DNA of 37,326 bases. Source: Bacteroidales bacterium. GTDB taxonomy: Bacteria; Bacteroidota; Bacteroidia; Bacteroidales; JAGONC01. The position numbers were made by a program, and so were the translations under genes. Below the pieces are notes generated by a model. That model ran no database searches. It was not told where the DNA came from and saw only the letters and a list, made by a program, of their open reading frames with translations. Within the stretch, counting starts at the first letter, position 1. Each line of letters starts with the position of its first letter. Positions 8,325 to 15,190 of the stretch are shown in pieces. The stretch lies in contig JAQUQD010000026.1 in NCBI GenBank assembly GCA_028716265.1, positions 1-37,326 of the forward strand, read 5' to 3'.

Positions 8325-9140
8325 ATGAAAAAGATCTTCTGGTTTTTGGTTGTAATCATCCTTGCTTCATGCAACACGCTTCATTATAACATGAAAAGGA
8401 ATCCTGAGAAGTTCGCACCCGGCCGCATCGAGCTGGAAGCTGCCTCTCCCGTTCTTTTCAGCGATGAATTTAACAGGCACTCGATCTCTTCCAACTGGAA
8501 AAAATCCATGTACTGGTCTGGCCCCCTGTTCAATCCCGAGGTTCCCTCATCCGGCTACTATTCCCCCGACAATTTCACGTTTACCGACAGCACCGTACGG
8601 CTCTGGACGCGTTATCAGCCAAAGGATTTCTACCGTGAAAAGTATAATGATACGGTGACGATCAATTATTCCATCGGCCTGCTTGACCTTTATCCATGGG
8701 TCATCCGGGGGAATGACCTGATCACGGATTTTATGGTGGAATGCCGTGCCAAAATGCCGGCCGGCAAACGTGAATGGCCGGCTTTCTGGTTAACGGGCTA
8801 CGAACAGTGGCCCCCCGAGATCGATGTCTTTGAGTACTGGAACGACTCAACGGGCCAGTTTACGACCAACTTCCACTACAGCCAGCGCGACCGGTACAGG
8901 CAAGCCCAGCAAAAACACAGGATGACCATCCCTTATAAAGATGATTTTCATACATATGGGCTGAAAGTATTCAACGACCGGATGGAATTTTACTTTGACG
9001 GATTCCTTTACCGGAGGCTAAGGAGCGTGAATCAGTATCTCCATAAATTGACGGTGATACTGCAGAACGGCATACATGACGATCCCGACAACGATACGTT
9101 TCTTGAGGTGGACTGGTTCAGGATCTACCGGCTCCCCTGA
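8325..9140 (+). CDS. GH16-type glycoside hydrolase, lipoprotein
   Basis: 271 residues. The N-terminus MKKIFWFLVVIILASC has a lipobox with lipidated Cys16, so the protein is membrane-anchored and faces the periplasm or surface. The catalytic signature of GH16 clan enzymes, ExDxxE, is intact in PEIDVFEYW (Glu165 nucleophile, Asp167, Glu170 acid/base). The jelly-roll pattern around it is typical: PAFWLTGYEQWP before, DDFHTYGLKV and EFYFDG after, and VDWFRIYR at the end. The family cuts beta-1,3 or beta-1,4 glucans and galactans such as laminarin, agar and lichenan; the exact substrate cannot be read. It stands alone, with no SusC/SusD pair or other polysaccharide-use genes nearby. It ends 4 bp from the convergent sulfotransferase. 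Confidence 0.87.
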   Translation: MKKIFWFLVVIILASCNTLHYNMKRNPEKFAPGRIELEAASPVLFSDEFNRHSISSNWKKSMYWSGPLFNPEVPSSGYYSPDNFTFTDSTVRLWTRYQPKDFYREKYNDTVTINYSIGLLDLYPWVIRGNDLITDFMVECRAKMPAGKREWPAFWLTGYEQWPPEIDVFEYWNDSTGQFTTNFHYSQRDRYRQAQQKHRMTIPYKDDFHTYGLKVFNDRMEFYFDGFLYRRLRSVNQYLHKLTVILQNGIHDDPDNDTFLEVDWFRIYRLP

Positions 9141-9144
9141 CAGG

Positions 9145-10299
9145 TCATTCATCGATTACCAGGCCGTCATCCGGTACCTGATAACCCCATTCTTTCATGG
9201 CGAAATCCCATTTTTCGAGGATCATATCCAGCTGGTGCCTTGTAATATGATGCACATTCTTCATGTATCCTTTGCTTTTTGCCGCGTATTCAATGAAAGC
9301 GTCACTGACCTTGTCGAAACCGGAGAATCCAAAAGTTGAATAGATCCTTCCAAGCATGGCTACCGGATCTTTCTCCAGCTCTTCAAATGAAAACTCGAGG
9401 AGGTTCCCCTCAGGGATCAGCTTTCGTTCTTCGATGAACTTATGCATCATCAGGTCATATACTGAAAAGATGATCTCTTCAAGCTGTTGTTCTGTCACCG
9501 TATGCAGCTGAAGGGCAGGCATCATCTCATGGTAGAAATGGCGGGTGGATAGGAACACAGTGACCGGATTACGGTGGATATGAATGAATTTCGCGTTGGG
9601 GAACATCTGAAGGAGTTCCTTTATCCGGCCGGTATTCGTCGGGTTCTTGGATAAAAACCGACTGGCATCCCGGTATTTGACCGCTTTTTTGATGATCAGC
9701 CGGTAAGCGTGACGCCATTGTTCCCGTGCCTTTTCATCCATCTGCTGAAATTCAATGAACGTATGATAGAACTGCATTGTGTAGCGCGGGAAGATCCAGA
9801 AATAATAGTACGACAGCGAATGGCGGCTTCCAATAGCAAATTCCTCTTCCTGGGGAAAGTCGGCATTCATTTTTACATTGTCACCCAGTCTTCGGGGTGC
9901 AATCAGAAGGCGCATGAAGTTCCTGAAGATGAAATAGCCCATTTTATTGAACAATGTGTCGGGGAATACACTCTGATAAGTGGTCACAGAGCCCATCTGC
10001 GGATCCTGGTTCAGCAGGTTGTGAAGGTGGGTTGTGCCGCTGCGCCAGTGACCCACGATGAAGAGAGGATCTTCTGTGACCGGCAGCTTTTCGATCCTGG
10101 GATTGATCCATGTCCTTTCGAACCAGCGGAAAGGTTTGTTGATAATATTGATAGCCAGTGTCGCAAGTACCCTTGCAGAGTAGCGAGGCTGAACTCCATA
10201 GTTGAACACCTGAGAAAGGAAAAGATCCAGGTCATAACCCACTGCCGGAGGCAGCCACACACCCTTTCTTTCTTTCTTCGGTCGAGTCCCGGATTTCAT
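9145..10299 (-). CDS. Sulfotransferase family protein
   Basis: 384 residues from ATG 10299. A further in-frame ATG at 10335 would put the start inside the likely promoter (TACCTTTA at 10304-10311, one base from the -7 consensus), so the inner start is preferred. The 5'-phosphosulfate loop of PAPS-dependent sulfotransferases is clear: GHWRSGTT (83-90). The 3'-phosphate site follows as FIHIHRNPVTVFLSTRHFY. By family it moves a sulfonate from PAPS to a hydroxyl or amine on a lipid, sugar or small molecule. No PAPS synthesis genes lie in the window. The acceptor is unknown. It is divergent from the acyl-CoA dehydrogenase, with only 77 bp between the starts. Confidence 0.85.
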   Translation of the reverse strand: MKSGTRPKKERKGVWLPPAVGYDLDLFLSQVFNYGVQPRYSARVLATLAINIINKPFRWFERTWINPRIEKLPVTEDPLFIVGHWRSGTTHLHNLLNQDPQMGSVTTYQSVFPDTLFNKMGYFIFRNFMRLLIAPRRLGDNVKMNADFPQEEEFAIGSRHSLSYYYFWIFPRYTMQFYHTFIEFQQMDEKAREQWRHAYRLIIKKAVKYRDASRFLSKNPTNTGRIKELLQMFPNAKFIHIHRNPVTVFLSTRHFYHEMMPALQLHTVTEQQLEEIIFSVYDLMMHKFIEERKLIPEGNLLEFSFEELEKDPVAMLGRIYSTFGFSGFDKVSDAFIEYAAKSKGYMKNVHHITRHQLDMILEKWDFAMKEWGYQVPDDGLVIDE

Positions 10300-10376
10300 G
10301 TGGTAAAGGTAAAAAATATTAGTTTTGCAGTCCATTTACTTGTAAATTTCTTACATCCCTTATATATTTATATATT

Positions 10377-11555
10377 ATGACACTATCTATATATACATTT
10401 CCTGATCACTTCCTGGTTGATGAATTACTCAACAAAGAGCATCTGATCATCCGCAGTGCCGTCAGGGACTGGGTGGACAGGTCGGTCAGGCCAATCGTTG
10501 AGAAAGCTAGCCAGCAGCATGTTTTTCCAGTCCATCTGGTCAGGGAGATGGGTGATCTGGGTGTTTTGGGTTCATTTATTCCTCAGGAGTACGGAGGCGC
10601 CGGACTGGATCAGATCGCCTACGGAGTGATCATGACCGAGCTGGAAAGGGGTGACTCCGGGATCCGTTCGGCCGCTTCGGTCCAGTCTTCTCTGGTCATG
10701 TATCCTATTTTCCGGTTCGGCAGCGAGGCGCAGCGCAGGAAATACCTGCCAAAGCTGGCCACGGGGGAAATGATCGGCGCCTTCGGCCTCACCGAACCCG
10801 ATCATGGATCTGATCCGGGCAGCATGATCACCCGCATGGAAGAAAGAGGAGATCATTTTTTGCTGAACGGGGCCAAGATGTGGATCACCAATGCTTCGAT
10901 CTGCGATATGTCTGTAGTCTGGGCGAAGGATGAAGCAGGCGTGATCCGGGGTTTGATCGTGGAGAGAGGGATGGAGGGATTTACTACCCCTGAAACGGGG
11001 AACAAGTGGTCACTGAGGGCATCCGTGACGGGTGAACTCGTATTCAGCGACGTCAGGATCCCAAAAGAGAATGTTTTACCGAACATCAACGGGTTGAAAG
11101 GCCCCCTGATGTGCCTGAATTCGGCACGATACGGGATTGCCTGGGGAGCAGTCGGAGCGGCCATCGACTGTTATGATACCGCCGTCCGCTATGCCCTGGA
11201 GCGTAAGCAGTTCGGGAAGCCCATCGCCGCCTTCCAGCTCACCCAGCGAAAGCTGGCCGAAATGCTGACCGAAATCACCAAAGCGCAGCTTTTAGCCTGG
11301 CGCCTCGGCGTACTGCGCAACGACGACCGCGCCACGCCCGGCCAGATCTCCATGGCCAAACGGAACAATGTGCACATGGCCCTCCAGGTCGCCCGCGAAG
11401 CCCGCCAGATCCTCGGTGCCATGGGTATTACGGGCGACTTTCCCATCATGCGGCACATGATGAACCTGGAGTCGGTCATCACCTACGAAGGTACCCACGA
11501 TATCCATCTGCTGATCACGGGGGAAGAGATCACGGGGATAGGAGCGTTTCATTGA
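10377..11555 (+). CDS. gcdH: Glutaryl-CoA dehydrogenase
   Basis: 392 residues, full length for the family. It follows the glutaryl-CoA branch of acyl-CoA dehydrogenases closely: RSAASVQSSLVM (the substrate-binding Arg97 equivalent), FGLTEPDHGSDP and WITNASICD for FAD binding, NSARYGIAWG, and the catalytic Glu371 in TYEGTHDIH. By family it oxidises and decarboxylates glutaryl-CoA to crotonyl-CoA in lysine and tryptophan degradation, passing electrons to an electron-transfer flavoprotein. It is alone here, with no other lysine catabolism genes or etfAB in the window. The start fits the conserved DHFLVDELLNKEHL head. Its last 7 bp overlap the end of the convergent nuclease gene. A non-decarboxylating variant cannot be excluded by sequence alone. 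Confidence 0.9.
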   Translation: MTLSIYTFPDHFLVDELLNKEHLIIRSAVRDWVDRSVRPIVEKASQQHVFPVHLVREMGDLGVLGSFIPQEYGGAGLDQIAYGVIMTELERGDSGIRSAASVQSSLVMYPIFRFGSEAQRRKYLPKLATGEMIGAFGLTEPDHGSDPGSMITRMEERGDHFLLNGAKMWITNASICDMSVVWAKDEAGVIRGLIVERGMEGFTTPETGNKWSLRASVTGELVFSDVRIPKENVLPNINGLKGPLMCLNSARYGIAWGAVGAAIDCYDTAVRYALERKQFGKPIAAFQLTQRKLAEMLTEITKAQLLAWRLGVLRNDDRATPGQISMAKRNNVHMALQVAREARQILGAMGITGDFPIMRHMMNLESVITYEGTHDIHLLITGEEITGIGAFH

Positions 11556-12898
11556 AGCTGTACGACCCTCTCCACCCGGTTCCTGCTTAGATACCCCCGG
11601 ATGATCATCCGTGCGTCGCGGTTATCATCAAACGGCCTGATGCAGGTCCGCAGGAATTCCACATCGCTGGTGGCGATCCCAGAATCTACATACCCAAATC
11701 CGAGGTACTTGCCGTTTTCGACCATCACCAGCGCTTTTTCGTCGTTCGTCCGACCGGTATCGATTATCAGAAAGTTTTCATTATCAAAGAGATAAGGTTT
11801 TATCGCCTGCTCTACTCGCTGATTATAGGATGCAGGCTCTTCCTTTTGGATACAGGCTCCCCGGCATTTGCGGACATGAAAGGCAAAACAGGCATGCTGG
11901 GTTTTATATAGACCGCACATTTTCTGGCAGAGCTCATGTTTTTCGACTAGTTGGAAGAGAAATTCTCTGGCTGCCATCATGCTATTAAAGGTCAGGATGG
12001 GCATGACGCCATTCTCATCACGGCTGATCTTCAGCTGCAGGTACCCATCGGTGTCAGTGAATGAGCACAGTCCGAAATTCTGGAGCGTCCTTTTCTGGGA
12101 GGTATTGAAAACAGGCTGGTATCTCTTGATCTCGGAGGATTCCAGCAGCAGGGCGACCAGCTCGCTTCCGGTCAGCTCGTAGCCAATGTCGGCGATGCGG
12201 TACTTCAGTTCCTGTTCCTTCCTGCTGAGGTTATCACTCAGGTGGGACCGCACACGTTCGGATATATTGACACTTTTACCGATATAGATGATATTCCCGT
12301 GGTCATCATAAAAATAATAGACGCCCGGCTGTTCGGGCAGCTCATCAATGATTTCTTTCCGGAGGTTGGAGTTCAGTCCGCGCAGCGAGATGAACGTGAT
12401 GGCCGGTTCGATGGAAACCAGCAATTCAAAGAGCCTTGCGGTGGCCATGGCGTCACCGGCGGCCCTGTGCCTGCACGGATTGACGATGTCAAGGTCTTTG
12501 CATAAATTCCCCAGTCCGTATGACCGCCGGTGCGGGATCAGCTTGCGGCTCATTCTTACGGTACAGAGTTTCTCCCTGTGAAAATCATACCCCAGGCTAC
12601 CGTACTCCTGTCGAAGGAAGGAATAGTCAAAGGCAACGTGATGCCCCACCAGGGTCCTGCCTTCAGTCAGATCCAGGATATCCCTTGCCACATCGCAGAA
12701 CCGGGGAGCATCTTCCACCATCTTGTTCGAAATGCCGGTCATTTGCGTGATGCGGTAGGGTATTTTTTTCTCCGGATTGATCAGGGTGGTGTATTCATGG
12801 GTGATCTTTGTTCCGTCATGCAAAAAGATCGCAATCTCGGTGATCTTTTCAGTTCTGGGATTCAGACCCGTGGTCTCCACGTCGACGATCGCGTACAT
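11549..12898 (-). CDS. DEDDh exonuclease fused to UvrC/Cho-like GIY-YIG nuclease
   Basis: 449 residues from ATG 12898; a longer reading to 13042 would overlap the regulator gene and is rejected. Domain 1 (1-165) is a DnaQ-type 3'-5' exonuclease with all acidic ligands: DVE (Asp6, Glu8), FDYSF (Asp91) and HRAAGD (His144, Asp149). Domain 2 (about 185-270) is a GIY-YIG nuclease: PGVYYF … IIYIGKS. Domain 3 has a Cys set (C324, C328, C337, C345, C349; KCRGAC) resembling the region of UvrC and Cho that binds a [4Fe-4S] cluster. Like Cho it lacks the UvrC C-terminal endonuclease. Such proteins are inferred to act in DNA repair. It sits 17 bp after the LexA-like regulator in one operon, suggesting damage-inducible expression. 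Confidence 0.9.
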   Translation of the reverse strand: MYAIVDVETTGLNPRTEKITEIAIFLHDGTKITHEYTTLINPEKKIPYRITQMTGISNKMVEDAPRFCDVARDILDLTEGRTLVGHHVAFDYSFLRQEYGSLGYDFHREKLCTVRMSRKLIPHRRSYGLGNLCKDLDIVNPCRHRAAGDAMATARLFELLVSIEPAITFISLRGLNSNLRKEIIDELPEQPGVYYFYDDHGNIIYIGKSVNISERVRSHLSDNLSRKEQELKYRIADIGYELTGSELVALLLESSEIKRYQPVFNTSQKRTLQNFGLCSFTDTDGYLQLKISRDENGVMPILTFNSMMAAREFLFQLVEKHELCQKMCGLYKTQHACFAFHVRKCRGACIQKEEPASYNQRVEQAIKPYLFDNENFLIIDTGRTNDEKALVMVENGKYLGFGYVDSGIATSDVEFLRTCIRPFDDNRDARMIIRGYLSRNRVERVVQLQ

Positions 12899-12915
12899 AG
12901 TCAGGATGGAGCTTT

Positions 12916-13716
12916 TTAAAGGTTCAGTCTGGTCTGTATGGCCTTCACTTCGTTCTTCAGTATGCGGATCGTCTCCACAAGCTCTTCCTTCTCCATGTTC
13001 GGCTCGGGGAGTTCCGAACTGAGGAACGTCACAAATTTCCATGCTTCCCTCAGTTGCGTGACGGGAAGAACATAGGGTTTGTAGAAGGGATTAAGCGAAT
13101 ACAGGATAAGCGTCCCCTCCGTTTTGATCTTATTCTCAACTACTTTGAACACAACTCCTTCTTCCGTGGTCAGAAGGATATACGCATGTTTGTTCTGGAT
13201 CAGGTTCCAGTTCTGAATAAATTCCCCGATCACCCATGACTTTTCAGGGATCGGGTGCATCGAATCACCGGTGACCTGAAAGGCGCGGTACTTCCTTTCC
13301 TTTGACAGGAAAGGAAGCCGGAATGTGGGCAGTACGCTGATGTATTCAGGATCGGCATAGCCGCTGGCATACCCCGCCTTAGCTTTTTCGCCGACCATTT
13401 CGATGTTCTCCTCATTGTCTGCGTTGACGGTGGTGGCCAGCACTCTCAGCTTGCTGCCGGTGATGAACACATCGTACCCTTTTTCGAGTTGCGACAGCTG
13501 GCTTTCGGAAAGCTTTGACAAATCGACGCGGACCAGTGTGTCGATCGCCACGTTGAAATATTTCGAAAAGGCCAGGAGCTCCCCGATGCCGGGTTCAGCC
13601 ACCCGGTTCTCGTAGCCGCTCAGCGTAGAGCGTTTCATGTTCAGCGCGAAGGCCACATCGTCCTGCGTGCGGCCCCGGCGCTTGCGCAGCAGACGGATGT
13701 TGGTTGGGAAGTACAT
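12916..13716 (-). CDS. LexA-like autocleaving repressor (XRE helix-turn-helix + S24 peptidase)
   Basis: 266 residues. Residues 5-60 form an XRE-type helix-turn-helix (RTQDDVAFALNMKRSTLSGYE). The C-terminal half is an S24 peptidase with the catalytic pair in VTGDSMHP (Ser152) and VVFKVVEN (Lys191). A likely self-cleavage site lies at Ala114-Gly115 in KAKAGY. Residues 236-266 are a short coiled coil, probably for dimerisation. By family, RecA bound to single-stranded DNA triggers self-cleavage and derepresses target genes. Its DNA-binding domain is of the phage-repressor type, not the winged helix of classical LexA. Divergence from dinB-dnaE and co-transcription with a repair nuclease argue that these are its targets. 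Operator sequence unknown. Confidence 0.9.
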   Translation of the reverse strand: MYFPTNIRLLRKRRGRTQDDVAFALNMKRSTLSGYENRVAEPGIGELLAFSKYFNVAIDTLVRVDLSKLSESQLSQLEKGYDVFITGSKLRVLATTVNADNEENIEMVGEKAKAGYASGYADPEYISVLPTFRLPFLSKERKYRAFQVTGDSMHPIPEKSWVIGEFIQNWNLIQNKHAYILLTTEEGVVFKVVENKIKTEGTLILYSLNPFYKPYVLPVTQLREAWKFVTFLSSELPEPNMEKEELVETIRILKNEVKAIQTRLNL

Positions 13717-13725
13717 ATTCGGTGT

Positions 13726-13807
13726 TTTTAGCTATAAGCTTCAAACTACAAGCTTCAAGCTGCAAGTTTCAAACTTGTAGCTTACGGCTTGTAGCTTGTA
13801 GCTAAAA
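13726..13807. repeat. Imperfect palindrome of 'gcttcaagctacaag' type
   Basis: Ends are perfect 9-bp inverted repeats (ttttagcta at 13726-13734, tagctaaaa at 13799-13807). The interior is a 7-bp-periodic run of caagctn / ngcttg units whose two arms pair imperfectly over about 31 bp. It lies inside the divergent promoter region of the LexA-like gene and dinB. Units of the same kind recur after dinB (15079-15111). It could be a selfish intergenic repeat or could have been recruited as a regulatory hairpin. Confidence 0.65.
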
Positions 13808-13918
13808 TATTTTTGTTTTTTTTCTGAAAAATGATTAATTTATCGTCGTAAAAATGATCAAATTTTAATCAAAGATAATTCAATTATTCATAATTCAACC
13901 ATTTTAGAAAAATTTTTT
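13808..13918. promoter_or_regulatory. AT-rich divergent control region, LexA-like gene / dinB
   Basis: It holds a -7 box TATTTTTG on the plus strand (13808-13815), about 100 nt before dinB, and a spaced inverted repeat TGATTAA (13832-13838) / TTAATCA (13865-13871). Either could be where the LexA-like repressor acts. There is no match to the E. coli or Gram-positive SOS boxes. The operator assignment is inference. Confidence 0.35.
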
Positions 13919-15067
13919 ATGGAAGCTTTCAACAGAAATATTGTTCATATGGACCTGGACACATTTTTTGTTTCGGTTGAACGTCTTGTCAATCCCTCAC
14001 TAACAGGAAAACCGGTGATCGTTGGCGGGACTTCCGACAGGGGAGTAGTGGCCAGCTGCAGTTATGAAGCCCGCAAATTCGGCATTCATTCCGCCATGCC
14101 GATGAAACTGGCACGGACGTTATGCAGCCATGCGATCTACATCAGGGGTGACATGGAAATGTACAGCAAATATTCACGCCTGGTAACGGAAATTATTGCG
14201 GAAGAGGCTCCTTTGTTCGAAAAAGCATCCATCGACGAACATTATATTGATGTGACCGGTATGGACCGTTTCTTCGGCTGCCTGAAATGGTCGCAGGAAC
14301 TGCGGCAAAAGATCATAAAACATACCGGATTACCGATCTCATCGGGTATATCCATCAACAAGACCGTTTCAAAGATCGCAGCTGGGGAAGCCAAACCGAA
14401 TGGGGAGAAGTATGTTCCGGATGAGAATGTCAGGCCGTTCATGTTTCCCTTATCCATCAGAAAAATACCCATGATCGGCGACAGGTCCTATCACCTCCTC
14501 CGGTCGATGGGAGTCATAACCATCGGCACCCTGGCACAGATCCCTATCGAAATGATGGAGAGAGTGATGGGAAAGAACGGGATCATCGTCTGGAAAAAAG
14601 CGAACGGGATCGATCACACCCCTGTAACACCCTACTCCGAAAGCAAGTCGATCAGTACGGAAAGGACGTTTGAGAAGGATACCATTGATGTGGTCAGGTT
14701 AAAGGAGATCCTGACCGGTATGGTGGAGAAGACCGCCTATGAGCTCAGGAGCCAGGAGAAGCTGACTGCCTGCGTTACGGTGAAGATCAGGTACGCCAAC
14801 TTTGATACACACACCCAGCAGCAGCATATTCCGTATACTTCTTTCGATCATGAGCTCATCCGTGTCGCTCTGGATCTTTTTCAGAAGATCTATCAGCGGC
14901 GGATGCTAGTCAGGCTGATCGGGGTGAGGTTCAGCCACCTGGTGCCCGGGGTTCAACAACTGAACCTGTTCGAGGACACCCCCGAGATGACCAGCCTTTA
15001 CCTTGCGATGGATAGGATACGGAACCGTTTCGGCCGGAAGGCGGTGAGGAGGGCTGTGTGTTTGTAG
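13919..15067 (+). CDS. dinB: DNA polymerase IV (Y-family translesion polymerase)
   Basis: 382 residues. Catalytic carboxylates are present: Asp12 in HMDLDTFF and Asp106/Glu107 in SIDEHYIDVTG. In most DinB proteins the latter reads SIDEAYLDVT, so Ala to His next to the catalytic pair is unusual. The helix-hairpin-helix thumb (about 180-225) and little finger follow. A clamp-binding motif QLNLF lies at 347-351, but 31 residues from the end where many have it at the terminus. By family it copies past damaged bases in the cytoplasm with low fidelity. It is followed by a DnaE-type polymerase in the same direction and divergent from the LexA-like gene, so SOS-type control is likely. Catalytic residues separate it from inactive ImuB proteins. 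Confidence 0.94.
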   Translation: MEAFNRNIVHMDLDTFFVSVERLVNPSLTGKPVIVGGTSDRGVVASCSYEARKFGIHSAMPMKLARTLCSHAIYIRGDMEMYSKYSRLVTEIIAEEAPLFEKASIDEHYIDVTGMDRFFGCLKWSQELRQKIIKHTGLPISSGISINKTVSKIAAGEAKPNGEKYVPDENVRPFMFPLSIRKIPMIGDRSYHLLRSMGVITIGTLAQIPIEMMERVMGKNGIIVWKKANGIDHTPVTPYSESKSISTERTFEKDTIDVVRLKEILTGMVEKTAYELRSQEKLTACVTVKIRYANFDTHTQQQHIPYTSFDHELIRVALDLFQKIYQRRMLVRLIGVRFSHLVPGVQQLNLFEDTPEMTSLYLAMDRIRNRFGRKAVRRAVCL

Positions 15068-15078
15068 GGTTGCAGGTT

Positions 15079-15183
15079 AAAAGCTTCAAGCTACAAGCTG
15101 CAAGCTCCAAGATTACAGGATCGGGAAAGCTGGATTGGAATTTTAGTATTGGGATTTGTTTGGAATTTGGTATTTGGAATTTT
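15079..15183. repeat. Tandem-type intergenic repeats between dinB and dnaE
   Basis: Two simple repeat families lie side by side. At 15079-15111 there are caagctn units (aagcttcaagctacaagctg…), the same family as in the palindrome before dinB. At 15135-15183 there are ttggaatttt / tatttggaat units. The second reaches to within 8 bp of the dnaE start at 15191. No promoter or terminator is clear, so dinB and dnaE may still be co-transcribed. Confidence 0.6.
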
Positions 15184-15190
15184 ACATGAT

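Noticed and set aside
12899..13042. Extended N-terminus of the exonuclease/GIY-YIG protein
   Set aside because: The extra 48 residues overlap the regulator gene and are Asp/Glu/Gly-rich shadow sequence; the conserved exonuclease fold begins at MYAIVDVETTG.
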